DNA from: Nitrospirota bacterium
GTDB lineage: Bacteria; Nitrospinota_A; UBA7883; JACRGQ01
Reading direction: 5' to 3'
Assembly: GCA_024275775.1 (NCBI GenBank)
Contig: JAJRYM010000167.1
Location: forward strand, 1 to 15,159
DNA length: 15,159 nt
A model generated the notes under the pieces. It was not told where the DNA came from. It made no database searches and saw only the letters and a program-made list of their open reading frames with translations. Positions within the stretch are counted from its first letter, which is position 1; each line of letters begins with the position of its first letter. The translations under genes were made by a program, and so were the position numbers. Below are positions 6,786 through 13,383 of the stretch, one piece after another.

Positions 6786-9424
6786 CAGGATTTTCTGGGA
6801 TGGTTCAAAGCCGCGTGCGCGGCGGCCAGTCTCGCTATCGGGATTCTGTAAGGCGAACAGCTTACGTAATTGAGGCGGAGTTTGTGGCAGAAGGTAACCG
6901 ACTGAGGGTCGCCCCCGTGTTCGCCGCATATTCCTATCTTAAGACCCTTGCGGGCGCTCCTGCCGGCTTTCGTGGCCGTTCTCATCAGCGCGCCCACGCC
7001 TTCTTCATCTATGCTCACGAAAGGGTCGTACGGATAAATCCCTTTTTCAACGTAGGCCGGCAGAAACCTTCCGGAATCGTCGCGGGAAACGCCGAGCGTT
7101 GTCTGCGTGAGATCGTTGGTCCCGAAGGAAAAGAAGTCGGCATGCGCGGCAATTTTATCCGCCACCAGCGCCGCCCTTGGCAGTTCGATCATTGTGCCTA
7201 CTATGACGGGGAATTTTATATGTTTCCGTTTTTGCACTTTCCGGGCGGTTTCTTCCACCATCTCCCGGCATATTTTCAGCTCTTCAGGCGTGCCGACAAG
7301 CGGAATCATGACTTCCGGCCTAACGTCGATTTTCTTCTTTAAAAGATCGGCGGCGGCCTCGAAAATCGCGCGCGCCTGCATCTCGTAAAGATCCGTGAAA
7401 GTAACGCCGAGCCTACAGCCGCGATGCCCCAGCATCGGATTGGATTCGGAAAGAGTCTCCACCCGTTTTTTGACGTCACCCACAAGAGCGTGCATTTCGT
7501 GTGCTACTTTTTCAACCGCCGTTTCGGTGTGTGGAAGAAACTCGTGAAGCGGCGGGTCCAGCAGTCGTATGGTAACCGGTAGTCCGGCCATCGCTTTGAG
7601 TATTCCCTTGAAATCTTCTCTCTGCATGGGAAGCAGTTTTTTTAAAGCTTTTGCCCGCCCCGATTTGTTTTCGGCAAGAATCATTTCCCGCACCGCCAGT
7701 ATTCTTTCCTTGGCGAAGAACATATGCTCGGTGCGGCAAAGGCCGATCCCCTTCGCTCCGAATTTTCTTGCGAGCGCGGCGTCATGAGGAGTGTCGGCGT
7801 TAGCCATTACTTCAAGCGTTCTTACGGAGTCGGCCCATTTCATAAGAGTCATAAAATCTTCCGATAGCTCCGGCTGAACAAGATCGGCTTTCCCTAAAAT
7901 CACCCGCCCGGTGCTTCCGTCGAGAGTAATCCATGTATATTTGCTTATCGCCGTTCGGCCTACGATAAAGGTCTTATTGTTTTCGTCGAGCTTGATGTCT
8001 CCCGCGCCGGATATACAGCATTTGCCCATGCCTCTCGCCACAACGGCCGCGTGAGACGTCATTCCTCCGTGCACCGTAAGAATGCCGTTCGAGGCCGCCA
8101 TTCCCGATAGATCTTCCGGGGATGTTTCATACCTTACGAGTATCGTCGGTTCCCCTTTTGCCGCCATCCTTATGGCCTCTTCGGGTGTGAATATCATCTT
8201 GCCTACGGCGGCGCCCGGCGAAGCGGGAAGCCCGGCGGTAATTACGTTAAGCTTCGCTTTGGGATCGATGGTTTTATGCAAAAGCTGGTCGAGTTGCGTT
8301 GGCTCAATCCGAAGAATAGCCGTTTTTTTCGTTATTTTTTTGGCTTTAACGAGATCGACCGCAATCTTTATCGCCGCGGCGGCGGTTCTTTTGCCTACGC
8401 GCGCCTGAAGCATATAAAGTTTTTTCTGCTGAACGGTAAATTCGAGGTCCAGCATATCGCGGTAATGATTTTCCAGTTTCCTGGCGATTTTGCGGAGGTC
8501 TCTGGTCGCCTGCGGAAAAACAGCTTCCATGCCGTCAACGGATAGCGGGGTGCGAATGCCCGCCACAACATCTTCGCCCTGCGCGTTTACCAAAAACTCT
8601 CCGAAGAAACTGTTTGCGCCGGTGGAGGGGTCCCGCGTAAAGGCGACTCCCGTGCCGGAATCTTCGCCGAAGTTTCCGAATACCATCGATTGAATGTTCA
8701 CCGCTGTTCCCCAATCGGCGGGGATGTTGTACAGCTTGCGGTAATCTATGGCGCGCTGGTTGTTCCACGAAGCGAATACGGCGTTAATCGCCATTTCCAT
8801 CTGTTTGCCAATATTCTGGGGAAAAGGAGAGCCGGTCTTCTTCTTATATATTTTTTTGTAGCTTTCGCACAGCTCCTTTAGGGCGGCCGCGTCCAGATCG
8901 GTATCGAGCGCGGCCTTTTTTCGTTTCTTCATCGCTTTCAGTTCGGTTTCAAACAGGGCGCCGTCGAGGCCGGTTACGACGTTTGAAAACATCTGGATGA
9001 ATCTGCGGTAAGCGTCATAGGCGAACCGTTCATTTCCTGTAAGTTTCACCAGCGCTTTGATGGTCGTATTGTTTAGGCCGAGGTTAAGCACCGTATCCAT
9101 CATGCCGGGCATGGACGCCCGCGAGCCCGACCGAATGGAAAGCAACAGCGGCTGTTTGCTGTCGCCGAGCCTCGCGTTCATGACCTTTTCCAGCCGGGAA
9201 AGATTTTTGCCGATTTCTTCTTTCAGGCCTGCGGGCCATTTACGGTTGTTGTTTAGGTAATAGACGCACGCTTCCGTCGATATGGTAAAACCGGCGGGAA
9301 CCGGTATCCCCAGATTGCACATCTCCGCGAGGTTGGCCCCTTTTCCGCCCAGAAGATTTTTCATTTTTGCCGACCCTGCGGCTTTGCCCGACTGAAAGAA
9401 ATAGATATGTTTTTTATGCGCCAT
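6785..9424 (-). CDS. ppdK: Pyruvate, phosphate dikinase
   Basis: Interconverts ATP, pyruvate and phosphate with AMP, PEP and pyrophosphate, so it serves either gluconeogenesis or pyrophosphate-linked glycolysis. About 879 aa, the usual length. The ATP-grasp region begins LLGGKGANLAEM (about 24-35) and includes LLSIRSGSRASMPGMMDTVLNLG. The swivelling phosphohistidine domain has GGMTSHAAVVARGMG, with His459 as the phospho-acceptor. The C-terminal PEP/pyruvate barrel has GLCRTEHMFF, RLLDPPLHEFLP, GTMIELPRAAL, SFGTNDLTQTTLG and GICGEHGG with catalytic Cys833. All key residues are present. Two adjacent ATGs (9427 and 9424) follow AAGGGGA; the second has better spacing. It lies 10 nt after glyS and touches ribD. 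Confidence 0.97.
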   Translation of the reverse strand: MAHKKHIYFFQSGKAAGSAKMKNLLGGKGANLAEMCNLGIPVPAGFTISTEACVYYLNNNRKWPAGLKEEIGKNLSRLEKVMNARLGDSKQPLLLSIRSGSRASMPGMMDTVLNLGLNNTTIKALVKLTGNERFAYDAYRRFIQMFSNVVTGLDGALFETELKAMKKRKKAALDTDLDAAALKELCESYKKIYKKKTGSPFPQNIGKQMEMAINAVFASWNNQRAIDYRKLYNIPADWGTAVNIQSMVFGNFGEDSGTGVAFTRDPSTGANSFFGEFLVNAQGEDVVAGIRTPLSVDGMEAVFPQATRDLRKIARKLENHYRDMLDLEFTVQQKKLYMLQARVGKRTAAAAIKIAVDLVKAKKITKKTAILRIEPTQLDQLLHKTIDPKAKLNVITAGLPASPGAAVGKMIFTPEEAIRMAAKGEPTILVRYETSPEDLSGMAASNGILTVHGGMTSHAAVVARGMGKCCISGAGDIKLDENNKTFIVGRTAISKYTWITLDGSTGRVILGKADLVQPELSEDFMTLMKWADSVRTLEVMANADTPHDAALARKFGAKGIGLCRTEHMFFAKERILAVREMILAENKSGRAKALKKLLPMQREDFKGILKAMAGLPVTIRLLDPPLHEFLPHTETAVEKVAHEMHALVGDVKKRVETLSESNPMLGHRGCRLGVTFTDLYEMQARAIFEAAADLLKKKIDVRPEVMIPLVGTPEELKICREMVEETARKVQKRKHIKFPVIVGTMIELPRAALVADKIAAHADFFSFGTNDLTQTTLGVSRDDSGRFLPAYVEKGIYPYDPFVSIDEEGVGALMRTATKAGRSARKGLKIGICGEHGGDPQSVTFCHKLRLNYVSCSPYRIPIARLAAAHAALNHPRKS

Positions 9425-9434
9425 CATTTTCCCC

Positions 9435-11501
9435 TTATGCAAAAACGAGTTTGGAAAAATCCGCCAGCTTTTCAAAAAGTTTCGTCACTCTTCGAAGCAG
9501 TCCCAATCTGTTGTTTCTGATTTTAGCATCATCGGTCATCACCATAACGCCGTCGAAAAAGTTATCGACGTCGTTTCGTATTTTCGCTATTTCAATCAAA
9601 GCGGCGGGGTAGTCGTCGCGTTCGAGAAGAGGAGCGACTTTCGCTTCGCACCCCTTTACGGCGTCCAACAGTTTCTTTTCCACTTCGTCTTCAAGTAGCC
9701 GTTCATCGACTTCGGCCGAATCGTGGCCTTTAACGATATGCGCCGCCCGTTTAAAAGTTATGGAAAGATTTTTGCTGTAATCTTCCTTTTTCATTTCCGC
9801 CAGCGCTTCGCACCGTTTAAGCGTATCGGATAAAAATTCAAAACCGGCGGCGAGTACCGCGTCCACAACGTCGTAAGGCATCCCGAGTGCTGTAAATTCC
9901 GCTTTTATGCGTCCCTCGAAAAAGGAGAGAATTTCATTTTTAAGGTTTGCACTGTCGTCTACGATTCCGTCGGGGAGTTGCTCAATACCTGCATCGATGA
10001 TCGCTGATATCGGAATCTCCTTGCCGTGTTCAAGAAGGATTCTCACTATCCCAAGCGCGTGCCTCCTGAGCGAAAACGGATCTTCCGAACCTGTGGGGAT
10101 TTTCCCCAGCGCGAAAAATCCGCAGACGGTTTCAATCTTGTCGGCAATGGCCACGCATACGGCTATGTCGTTTGAGGGTAGGGCATCGCCGGAAAACCTC
10201 GGCAGGTAATGTTCGTCTATGGCTTTGGCCACCGGCTCCGAGATACCTTCCGCGAGGGCGTATTCCCTTCCCATTACTCCCTGAAGTTCGGGGAACTCAT
10301 AAACCATCGAGGTCGTCAGGTCCGCTTTTGCGAGATTGGACGCCAGAACGACCTGCTGTTTTTTATCCGGGCAGAGAGTTTCGGCAACCGTCGCGGCGAT
10401 TGCCGAGACGCGGGCGGTTTTATCCGCTATGGTGCCTAGCCCTTTTTGATACGTGATGCCGGAGAGTTTTGCGGCGAATTCTGAAAGCTTATGTTTCCTA
10501 TCCTCGTCGAAGAAGAAGCGGGCGTCGCTCAGGCGGGCGGAAAGAACACGCTCGAACCCTTTTCGGATTTCAGGCATATCGCGCGTCCAGATATTGCTGA
10601 AAGCCACGAAACTGTTGGCAAACCGACCGTCGCCGTCCTCGACAGCTAAATATTTCTGATGGTGTTTCATTACGGTGATAAGAAGCTCGCGGGGCAGTTC
10701 AAGAAAATTTCTATCGAAACCGCCGAAAACCGCCACAGGGTATTCGGTTAAATAACATATCTCCTCCATCAGTTCCGCGTCCGGTATAACCTGCACCCCG
10801 TATTCCTCTTCGATTTTTATGCAGGCGTCGGCTATAACCGTTTCCCTTTCGGCCGGCGACGCCATAACAAACGCTTTGTGGAGGGTTTCTTCGTATGAGT
10901 CGGGAGATTCGATTGCAACCTTGCCGTTTGAGAGAAACCGGTGGCCGAAAGTCATGTTTCCCGATGCAACGGAACCGACCCGAAAATTCAGGATTTCCGA
11001 ATCCAGAAGCGCCACGATAGACCTCATGGGACGGGCAAAGTGCGTGGTTCCATTACCCCATCGCATCGTTTTGGAAAATGGAATTTCCTCTATAAGCCGA
11101 GGCAGAAGCTCCTCCAGCACCCGGCCGGTTTTTCCGCCGCCTTCCTCAAGAAGAAGGTAAAGGTAATCGCCTTTAGGGGTGGTTTCAACCTGCACCTCGC
11201 TGAAATCTTTCCCGAATTTTCGGGCGAAACCAAGCCCCGCGCCTGTAGGACTGCCGTCCTTATCAAACGCCACTTTGGCGGGAGGCCCGCTTACTTTCCT
11301 CGTTCTTTTTTCCTGCACGTCCGGTATCCCATCGGCTATCAGCACAAGCCGTCTCGGACTGCCGAACGTCCTCAGTTCCTTATATGGAAGAAACCTTTTT
11401 TCCAGCAGTCTGCCTGCTTTCTCCTTCAGCTTTTCAGCGGCTGACGGAACGTATGAGGCAGGTATTTCCTCCGAACCTATTTCTAGAAGTAGTTTTGCCA
11501 T
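9435..11501 (-). CDS. glyS: Glycyl-tRNA synthetase, beta subunit
   Basis: Beta subunit of the bacterial alpha2beta2 glycyl-tRNA synthetase. It recognises tRNA-Gly and is needed together with the catalytic alpha subunit GlyQ. It is 688 aa, full family length. It starts LLLEIGSEEIPASYVPSA and has the B3/4-like N-terminal part (GPP near 72, FSKTMRWG at 142-149). The highly conserved HD-like core lies at about 389-480 (LAKADLTTSMVYEFPELQG, EHYLPR, IADKIETV, PTGSEDPFSLRRHALGI). A C-terminal DALR-type anticodon domain carries NDVDNFFDGVMV and RLGLLRRV. No glyQ is next to it: the upstream neighbour is the divergent mazG. The ribosome binding site is weak (AAAAAG). It heads the long minus-strand row, but I could not identify a convincing promoter. 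Confidence 0.97.
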   Translation of the reverse strand: MAKLLLEIGSEEIPASYVPSAAEKLKEKAGRLLEKRFLPYKELRTFGSPRRLVLIADGIPDVQEKRTRKVSGPPAKVAFDKDGSPTGAGLGFARKFGKDFSEVQVETTPKGDYLYLLLEEGGGKTGRVLEELLPRLIEEIPFSKTMRWGNGTTHFARPMRSIVALLDSEILNFRVGSVASGNMTFGHRFLSNGKVAIESPDSYEETLHKAFVMASPAERETVIADACIKIEEEYGVQVIPDAELMEEICYLTEYPVAVFGGFDRNFLELPRELLITVMKHHQKYLAVEDGDGRFANSFVAFSNIWTRDMPEIRKGFERVLSARLSDARFFFDEDRKHKLSEFAAKLSGITYQKGLGTIADKTARVSAIAATVAETLCPDKKQQVVLASNLAKADLTTSMVYEFPELQGVMGREYALAEGISEPVAKAIDEHYLPRFSGDALPSNDIAVCVAIADKIETVCGFFALGKIPTGSEDPFSLRRHALGIVRILLEHGKEIPISAIIDAGIEQLPDGIVDDSANLKNEILSFFEGRIKAEFTALGMPYDVVDAVLAAGFEFLSDTLKRCEALAEMKKEDYSKNLSITFKRAAHIVKGHDSAEVDERLLEDEVEKKLLDAVKGCEAKVAPLLERDDYPAALIEIAKIRNDVDNFFDGVMVMTDDAKIRNNRLGLLRRVTKLFEKLADFSKLVFA

Positions 11502-11556
11502 AACTTTTTAATCATACTCCAATGAAAACGGGTTTTCTGATAATTAAACCGGCACA

Positions 11557-11582
11557 GCACGCCGTAAGGCGGGCTTTTTTTT
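11557..11582 (+). terminator. Terminator-like hairpin in the leader of mazG
   Basis: GCACGCC (11557-11563) pairs with GGCGGGC (11568-11574) with one A-G mismatch around a GTAA tetraloop, followed by eight Ts (11575-11582). It has classic intrinsic-terminator form on the plus strand. It ends 26 nt before the mazG ATG, and no plus-strand gene lies upstream, so it may be a leader attenuator or end a small RNA. Upstream, GAAAA/TTTTC (11524-11537) and GGTTT/AAACC (11531-11550) are two overlapping, mutually exclusive small hairpins. A weak promoter candidate (TTGCCA at 11495, TCCAAT at 11518, 17-nt spacing) would start the transcript near 11530. Confidence 0.6.
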
Positions 11583-11608
11583 GCCAACATCTGTAATATA
11601 CCTTAACC

Positions 11609-12412
11609 ATGGACAAAAAATTAAACGATCTCGCGGCTATCATGGCGAGGCTCCGCGCTGAAAACGGCTGTCCGTGGGACCGCGAGCAGACCCACGAAAG
11701 CCTGAAACCGTATCTCATCGAGGAAGCGTACGAAGTTCTGGAGGCGATCGAATCGGGCGGGGAGAACGCGCTTAAAGAGGAGCTGGGCGATCTGCTTTTT
11801 CAGGTGATATTCCATTCACAACTGGCAAGCGAGGACGGACGATTCACGCTTGCGGATGTTATAAGCGGCGTTTGCGAAAAAATGATAAGCAGGCATCCTC
11901 ATGTGTTCGGCACGGACAAAGTGAAAGATGCGGACGACGTTCTTCACCGCTGGGAAAAACTGAAGGACAAAGAGAAAAAACGCGATTCCGTTCTGGACGG
12001 CATCCCAAGAACACTCCCTACGCTTATAAGAGCGAAAAGACTTCAGGATCGGGCCGCGCGGGTCGGGTTCGATTGGGAGAAAACCGAGGATGTATGGGCA
12101 AAAGTAGAGGAAGAGTGGGAAGAGCTTCAGGAGGGCAGGCGGAATAACGATATAGAAAATATCGAGGAGGAAATGGGAGATTTGATGATCGCGCTTGTCA
12201 ATCTGGGACGTTTCATTGATATCGATGCGGATGAGGCGCTTAATAAATCCATCGCCAAGTTTATCCGCAGGTTTTCGGCGATTGAAAAAGAGTTGGCCGG
12301 GAGAGGGAAAGATATAAGAGAAGCCACTCTCGACGAGATGGAAGAGATATGGATACGGGAGAGGGAAAAAGAGCAGAAAAACAGGAAAAGCCCGGAAGAG
12401 GGGAAGGGTTGA
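11609..12412 (+). CDS. mazG: Nucleoside triphosphate pyrophosphohydrolase MazG
   Basis: Hydrolyses NTPs or dNTPs to the monophosphate and pyrophosphate, a house-cleaning enzyme. It is 267 aa with two MazG helical domains. The N-terminal domain has ENGCPWDREQTHESLKPYLIEEAYEVLEAI, with the Mg-binding ExxE and ExxD residues at Glu38/Glu39/Glu42 and Glu57/Glu58/Asp61, then FQVIFHSQLASEDGRF and SRHPHVFG. The C-terminal domain has VGFDWEKTEDVWAKVEEEWEEL and NIEEEMGDLMIALVNLGRF. Length and motifs match the E. coli-type two-domain enzyme. No Shine-Dalgarno sequence precedes the ATG (ACCTTAACC), so initiation may be weak or near-leaderless. It is divergent from glyS and stands alone on the plus strand apart from tRNA-Phe. 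Confidence 0.95.
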   Translation: MDKKLNDLAAIMARLRAENGCPWDREQTHESLKPYLIEEAYEVLEAIESGGENALKEELGDLLFQVIFHSQLASEDGRFTLADVISGVCEKMISRHPHVFGTDKVKDADDVLHRWEKLKDKEKKRDSVLDGIPRTLPTLIRAKRLQDRAARVGFDWEKTEDVWAKVEEEWEELQEGRRNNDIENIEEEMGDLMIALVNLGRFIDIDADEALNKSIAKFIRRFSAIEKELAGRGKDIREATLDEMEEIWIREREKEQKNRKSPEEGKG

Positions 12413-12516
12413 ACGGAAAAACACCGCTGGGCAAAGTAAGCGCGAACCCAGCCCTGTATGTCGCACTGTTGTCGGCGCCTAGTTTACGGCAAGATTTTAT
12501 AGAAAACGATGAGTAA
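12409..12516 (+). CDS. Possible 35-aa small ORF overlapping the mazG stop
   Basis: A TTG at 12409 overlaps the mazG stop (TTGA) and opens a 35-codon frame ending in TAA at 12514. It is preceded by GAGGGGAAGG, a good Shine-Dalgarno sequence, although that string also encodes the end of mazG. The peptide is moderately hydrophobic in the middle (PALYVALLSAP) and acidic at its end (FIENDE). I recognise no family. The same bases hold a hairpin that may be the tRNA-Glu terminator, so chance is a serious alternative. Confidence 0.18.
   Translation: MNGKTPLGKVSANPALYVALLSAPSLRQDFIENDE
12417..12452 (-). terminator. Possible terminator downstream of tRNA-Glu
   Basis: On the minus strand GCTGGG (12452-12447) pairs with CCCAGC (12431-12426) around a 15-nt loop, followed by GGTG and five Ts (12421-12417). 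It lies about 75 nt after the tRNA-Glu 3' end, where its primary transcript could stop. The large loop and the gap before the Ts make it a weak example. Confidence 0.35.
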
Positions 12517-12526
12517 TATGTGAGTG

Positions 12527-12602
12527 TGGTAGTCCCAAGGGGAATCGAACCCCTGTTTCCGCCGTGAGAGGGCGGCGTCCTGGACCGCTAGACGATGGGA
12601 CC
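12527..12602 (-). tRNA. tRNA-Glu (anticodon CUC)
   Basis: 76 nt including an encoded CCA. Acceptor arms GGTCCCA and TGGGACT pair with a G-U at the first position, with discriminator A. The anticodon stem CCGCC/GGCGG encloses the loop CTCTCAC, so the anticodon is CUC, reading GAG. The T-arm AGGGG-TTCGATT-CCCCT is perfect. It is transcribed away from tRNA-Phe, with a good sigma70-type promoter upstream. A UUC-reading tRNA-Glu must exist elsewhere, since CUC cannot read GAA well. Confidence 0.96.
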
Positions 12603-12618
12603 ACATGAACGAGAAGTG

Positions 12619-12647
12619 ATATTAGCCAAGAGCAGGCTGTAAATCAA
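12619..12647 (-). promoter_or_regulatory. Sigma70-type promoter for tRNA-Glu
   Basis: On the minus strand TTGATT (12647-12642) and TAATAT (12624-12619) are separated by exactly 17 bases. Each matches the consensus at four positions. Transcription would start near 12612, about 10 nt before the mature tRNA 5' end, which suits a tRNA gene. Confidence 0.6.
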
Positions 12648-12681
12648 CTTTTCCGCTTAACAGCGAACGTTTTTTATCGGC

Positions 12682-12710
12682 TTCAAATTTAGAAATATAA
12701 ATGGTAACAT
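12682..12710 (+). promoter_or_regulatory. Candidate promoter for tRNA-Phe
   Basis: TTCAAA (12682-12687), 17 bases, then TAACAT (12705-12710) with a TG one base upstream (extended -10). The start would be near 12717, leaving a 5' leader of about 62 nt that contains the hairpin ATCGG-CAAA-CCGAT (12747-12760). An alternative -10, TATAAA at 12696, has a poorer -35. The exact promoter is uncertain. Confidence 0.35.
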
Positions 12711-12778
12711 CACCAACCGCGGCTTTCGGTGAATGCCGGAGTGATGATCGGCAAACCGATTCCGTTTCTATTAAGGTT

Positions 12779-12854
<76 letters not shown>

Positions 12855-12960
12855 TATTCCCAAAGCCTTCGCAATGATACCTTCCCTGCAAGATGGCCTC
12901 ACGCAAGGTGTGGCGCGCCCGTCTTGCGCGGCCAAAGTGCCGCTTCGGCGCGACGTGCCC

Positions 12961-13221
12961 GACAGGATTTCACTTCGCCTGCGGTTCGTGCAAACTCCCT
13001 CGACTATAAAAAAGTGAGGTTGGTCGTTTTGCCTACTCTCGCATTCGCTGTGCGTCTGCTCCATTGGGCTCGACCCGCCGACTAACCCAGCCTTCGGCTG
13101 GTTTGCGCTCCCTGCGCGGTCGCGCCGTCGGCTTGTTTTAGCTTCGTCCCACCAAGGCGGGACTCGCAGAAACTTCGCTTTGATTATTAGAAAGTAAAGG
13201 AAGCTCGTTTTGAATCCTGTC
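12961..13221. repeat. Inverted T-arm-like ends bounding about 260 bp
   Basis: GACAGGATT (12961-12969) and AATCCTGTC (13213-13221) are exact 9-base inverted repeats. Both match the T-arm of tRNA-Arg, where GACAGGATT lies at 13285-13293. The left copy extends to 13 identical bases with the tRNA (GCCCGACAGGATT, 12957-12969 and 13281-13293). No target-site duplication is visible outside the repeats, so a transposable-element reading is only a possibility. Confidence 0.4.
13077..13132. other. Three-way-junction-like inverted repeat set
   Basis: GCCGAC (13077-13082) pairs with GTCGGC (13127-13132). It encloses two further perfect hairpins: CCAGCC-TTC-GGCTGG (13087-13101) and GCGC-TCCCT-GCGC (13105-13117). 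The nested layout suggests a folded RNA or a DNA cruciform, on whichever strand is transcribed. No known RNA family is recognised. Confidence 0.4.
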
Positions 13222-13236
13222 TCTATCAAGAAGAGG

Positions 13237-13277
13237 CCATCAAAAAGCCGCATCCTTCGGATACAGCTTTTTAATGG
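13237..13277 (-). terminator. Terminator hairpin after tRNA-Arg (bidirectional form)
   Basis: CCAT, AAAAAGC (13242-13248) and ATCC on one side pair with GGAT, GCTTTTT (13266-13272) and ATGG on the other, around a TTC loop with a 1x1 and a 3x3 internal mismatch. On the minus strand it begins at the CCA of tRNA-Arg, and its second arm GGCTTTTTG supplies the T-run. It is nearly symmetric, so it could also stop plus-strand transcription coming from tRNA-Phe. Confidence 0.6.
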
Positions 13278-13351
13278 CGCGCCCGACAGGATTCGAACCT
13301 GTGGCTTCCAGAGTCGGAGTCTGGCACTCTATCCAGCTGAGCTACGGGCGC
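13275..13351 (-). tRNA. tRNA-Arg (anticodon CCG)
   Basis: 77 nt including an encoded CCA. Acceptor arms GCGCCCG/CGGGCGC pair perfectly, with discriminator G. The D-arm is GCTCAGCTGGATAGAGT. The anticodon stem CCAGA/TCTGG encloses CTCCGAC, so the anticodon is CCG, reading the arginine codon CGG. The T-arm is ACAGG-TTCGAAT-CCTGT. It lies 32 nt after engB on the same strand, so it may be co-transcribed. A TATAAT (13377-13372) in the gap could be its own -10 box. Confidence 0.96.
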
Positions 13352-13371
13352 TTTCTAAAAAACTTTCAACA

Positions 13372-13377
13372 ATTATA
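13372..13377 (-). promoter_or_regulatory. Possible -10 box for tRNA-Arg
   Basis: A perfect TATAAT on the minus strand, 20 nt before the mature tRNA-Arg, in the short gap after engB. No acceptable -35 sequence is found 16-18 bases upstream, so read-through from engB is an equally good source of the transcript. Confidence 0.3.
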
Positions 13378-13383
13378 TACGGT

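Larger units (their letters stand above)
12855..13236. other. Gene-free, hairpin-rich spacer between tRNA-Phe and tRNA-Arg
   Basis: No protein gene can be supported here; the open frames are antisense to tRNAs or lack any family match. The segment is dense with inverted repeats. (a) 12888-12927: a long stem, GCAAGATGG/CCGTCTTGC, with an inner CC-CAC/GTG-GG continuation. (b) 12937-12951: GTGCCG-CTT-CGGCGC. (c) 12967-13020: a weaker stem around TCACTT/AAGTGA. (d) 13077-13132: a closed three-way fold. (e) 13146-13163: GTCCC/GGGAC. Short pieces match the T-arm and 3' end of the neighbouring tRNA-Arg. It could be a structured RNA, a dispersed palindromic repeat or a decayed tRNA-associated element. 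Confidence 0.5.

Noticed and set aside
6700..6900. FMN riboswitch upstream of ribD
   Set aside because: ppdK coding sequence runs directly into ribD with a one-base overlap, and no RFN-type conserved sequence is seen.
5682..6929. Longer RibD start at 6929 (48 extra N-terminal residues)
   Set aside because: The extra part lies inside ppdK, is Arg/Pro-rich and does not resemble RibD. The family N-terminus aligns from the ATG at 6785.
6785..9475. Longer PpdK start at 9475
   Set aside because: This is a TTG inside glyS. The ATGs at 9427/9424 have an AAGGGG Shine-Dalgarno sequence and give the normal family N-terminus.
12855..13274. CRISPR array or integrated genetic element at the tRNA cluster
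   Set aside because: There are no regularly spaced direct repeats and no integrase gene. Only short (9-13 base) tRNA fragments are repeated, which is not enough for an att-site claim.
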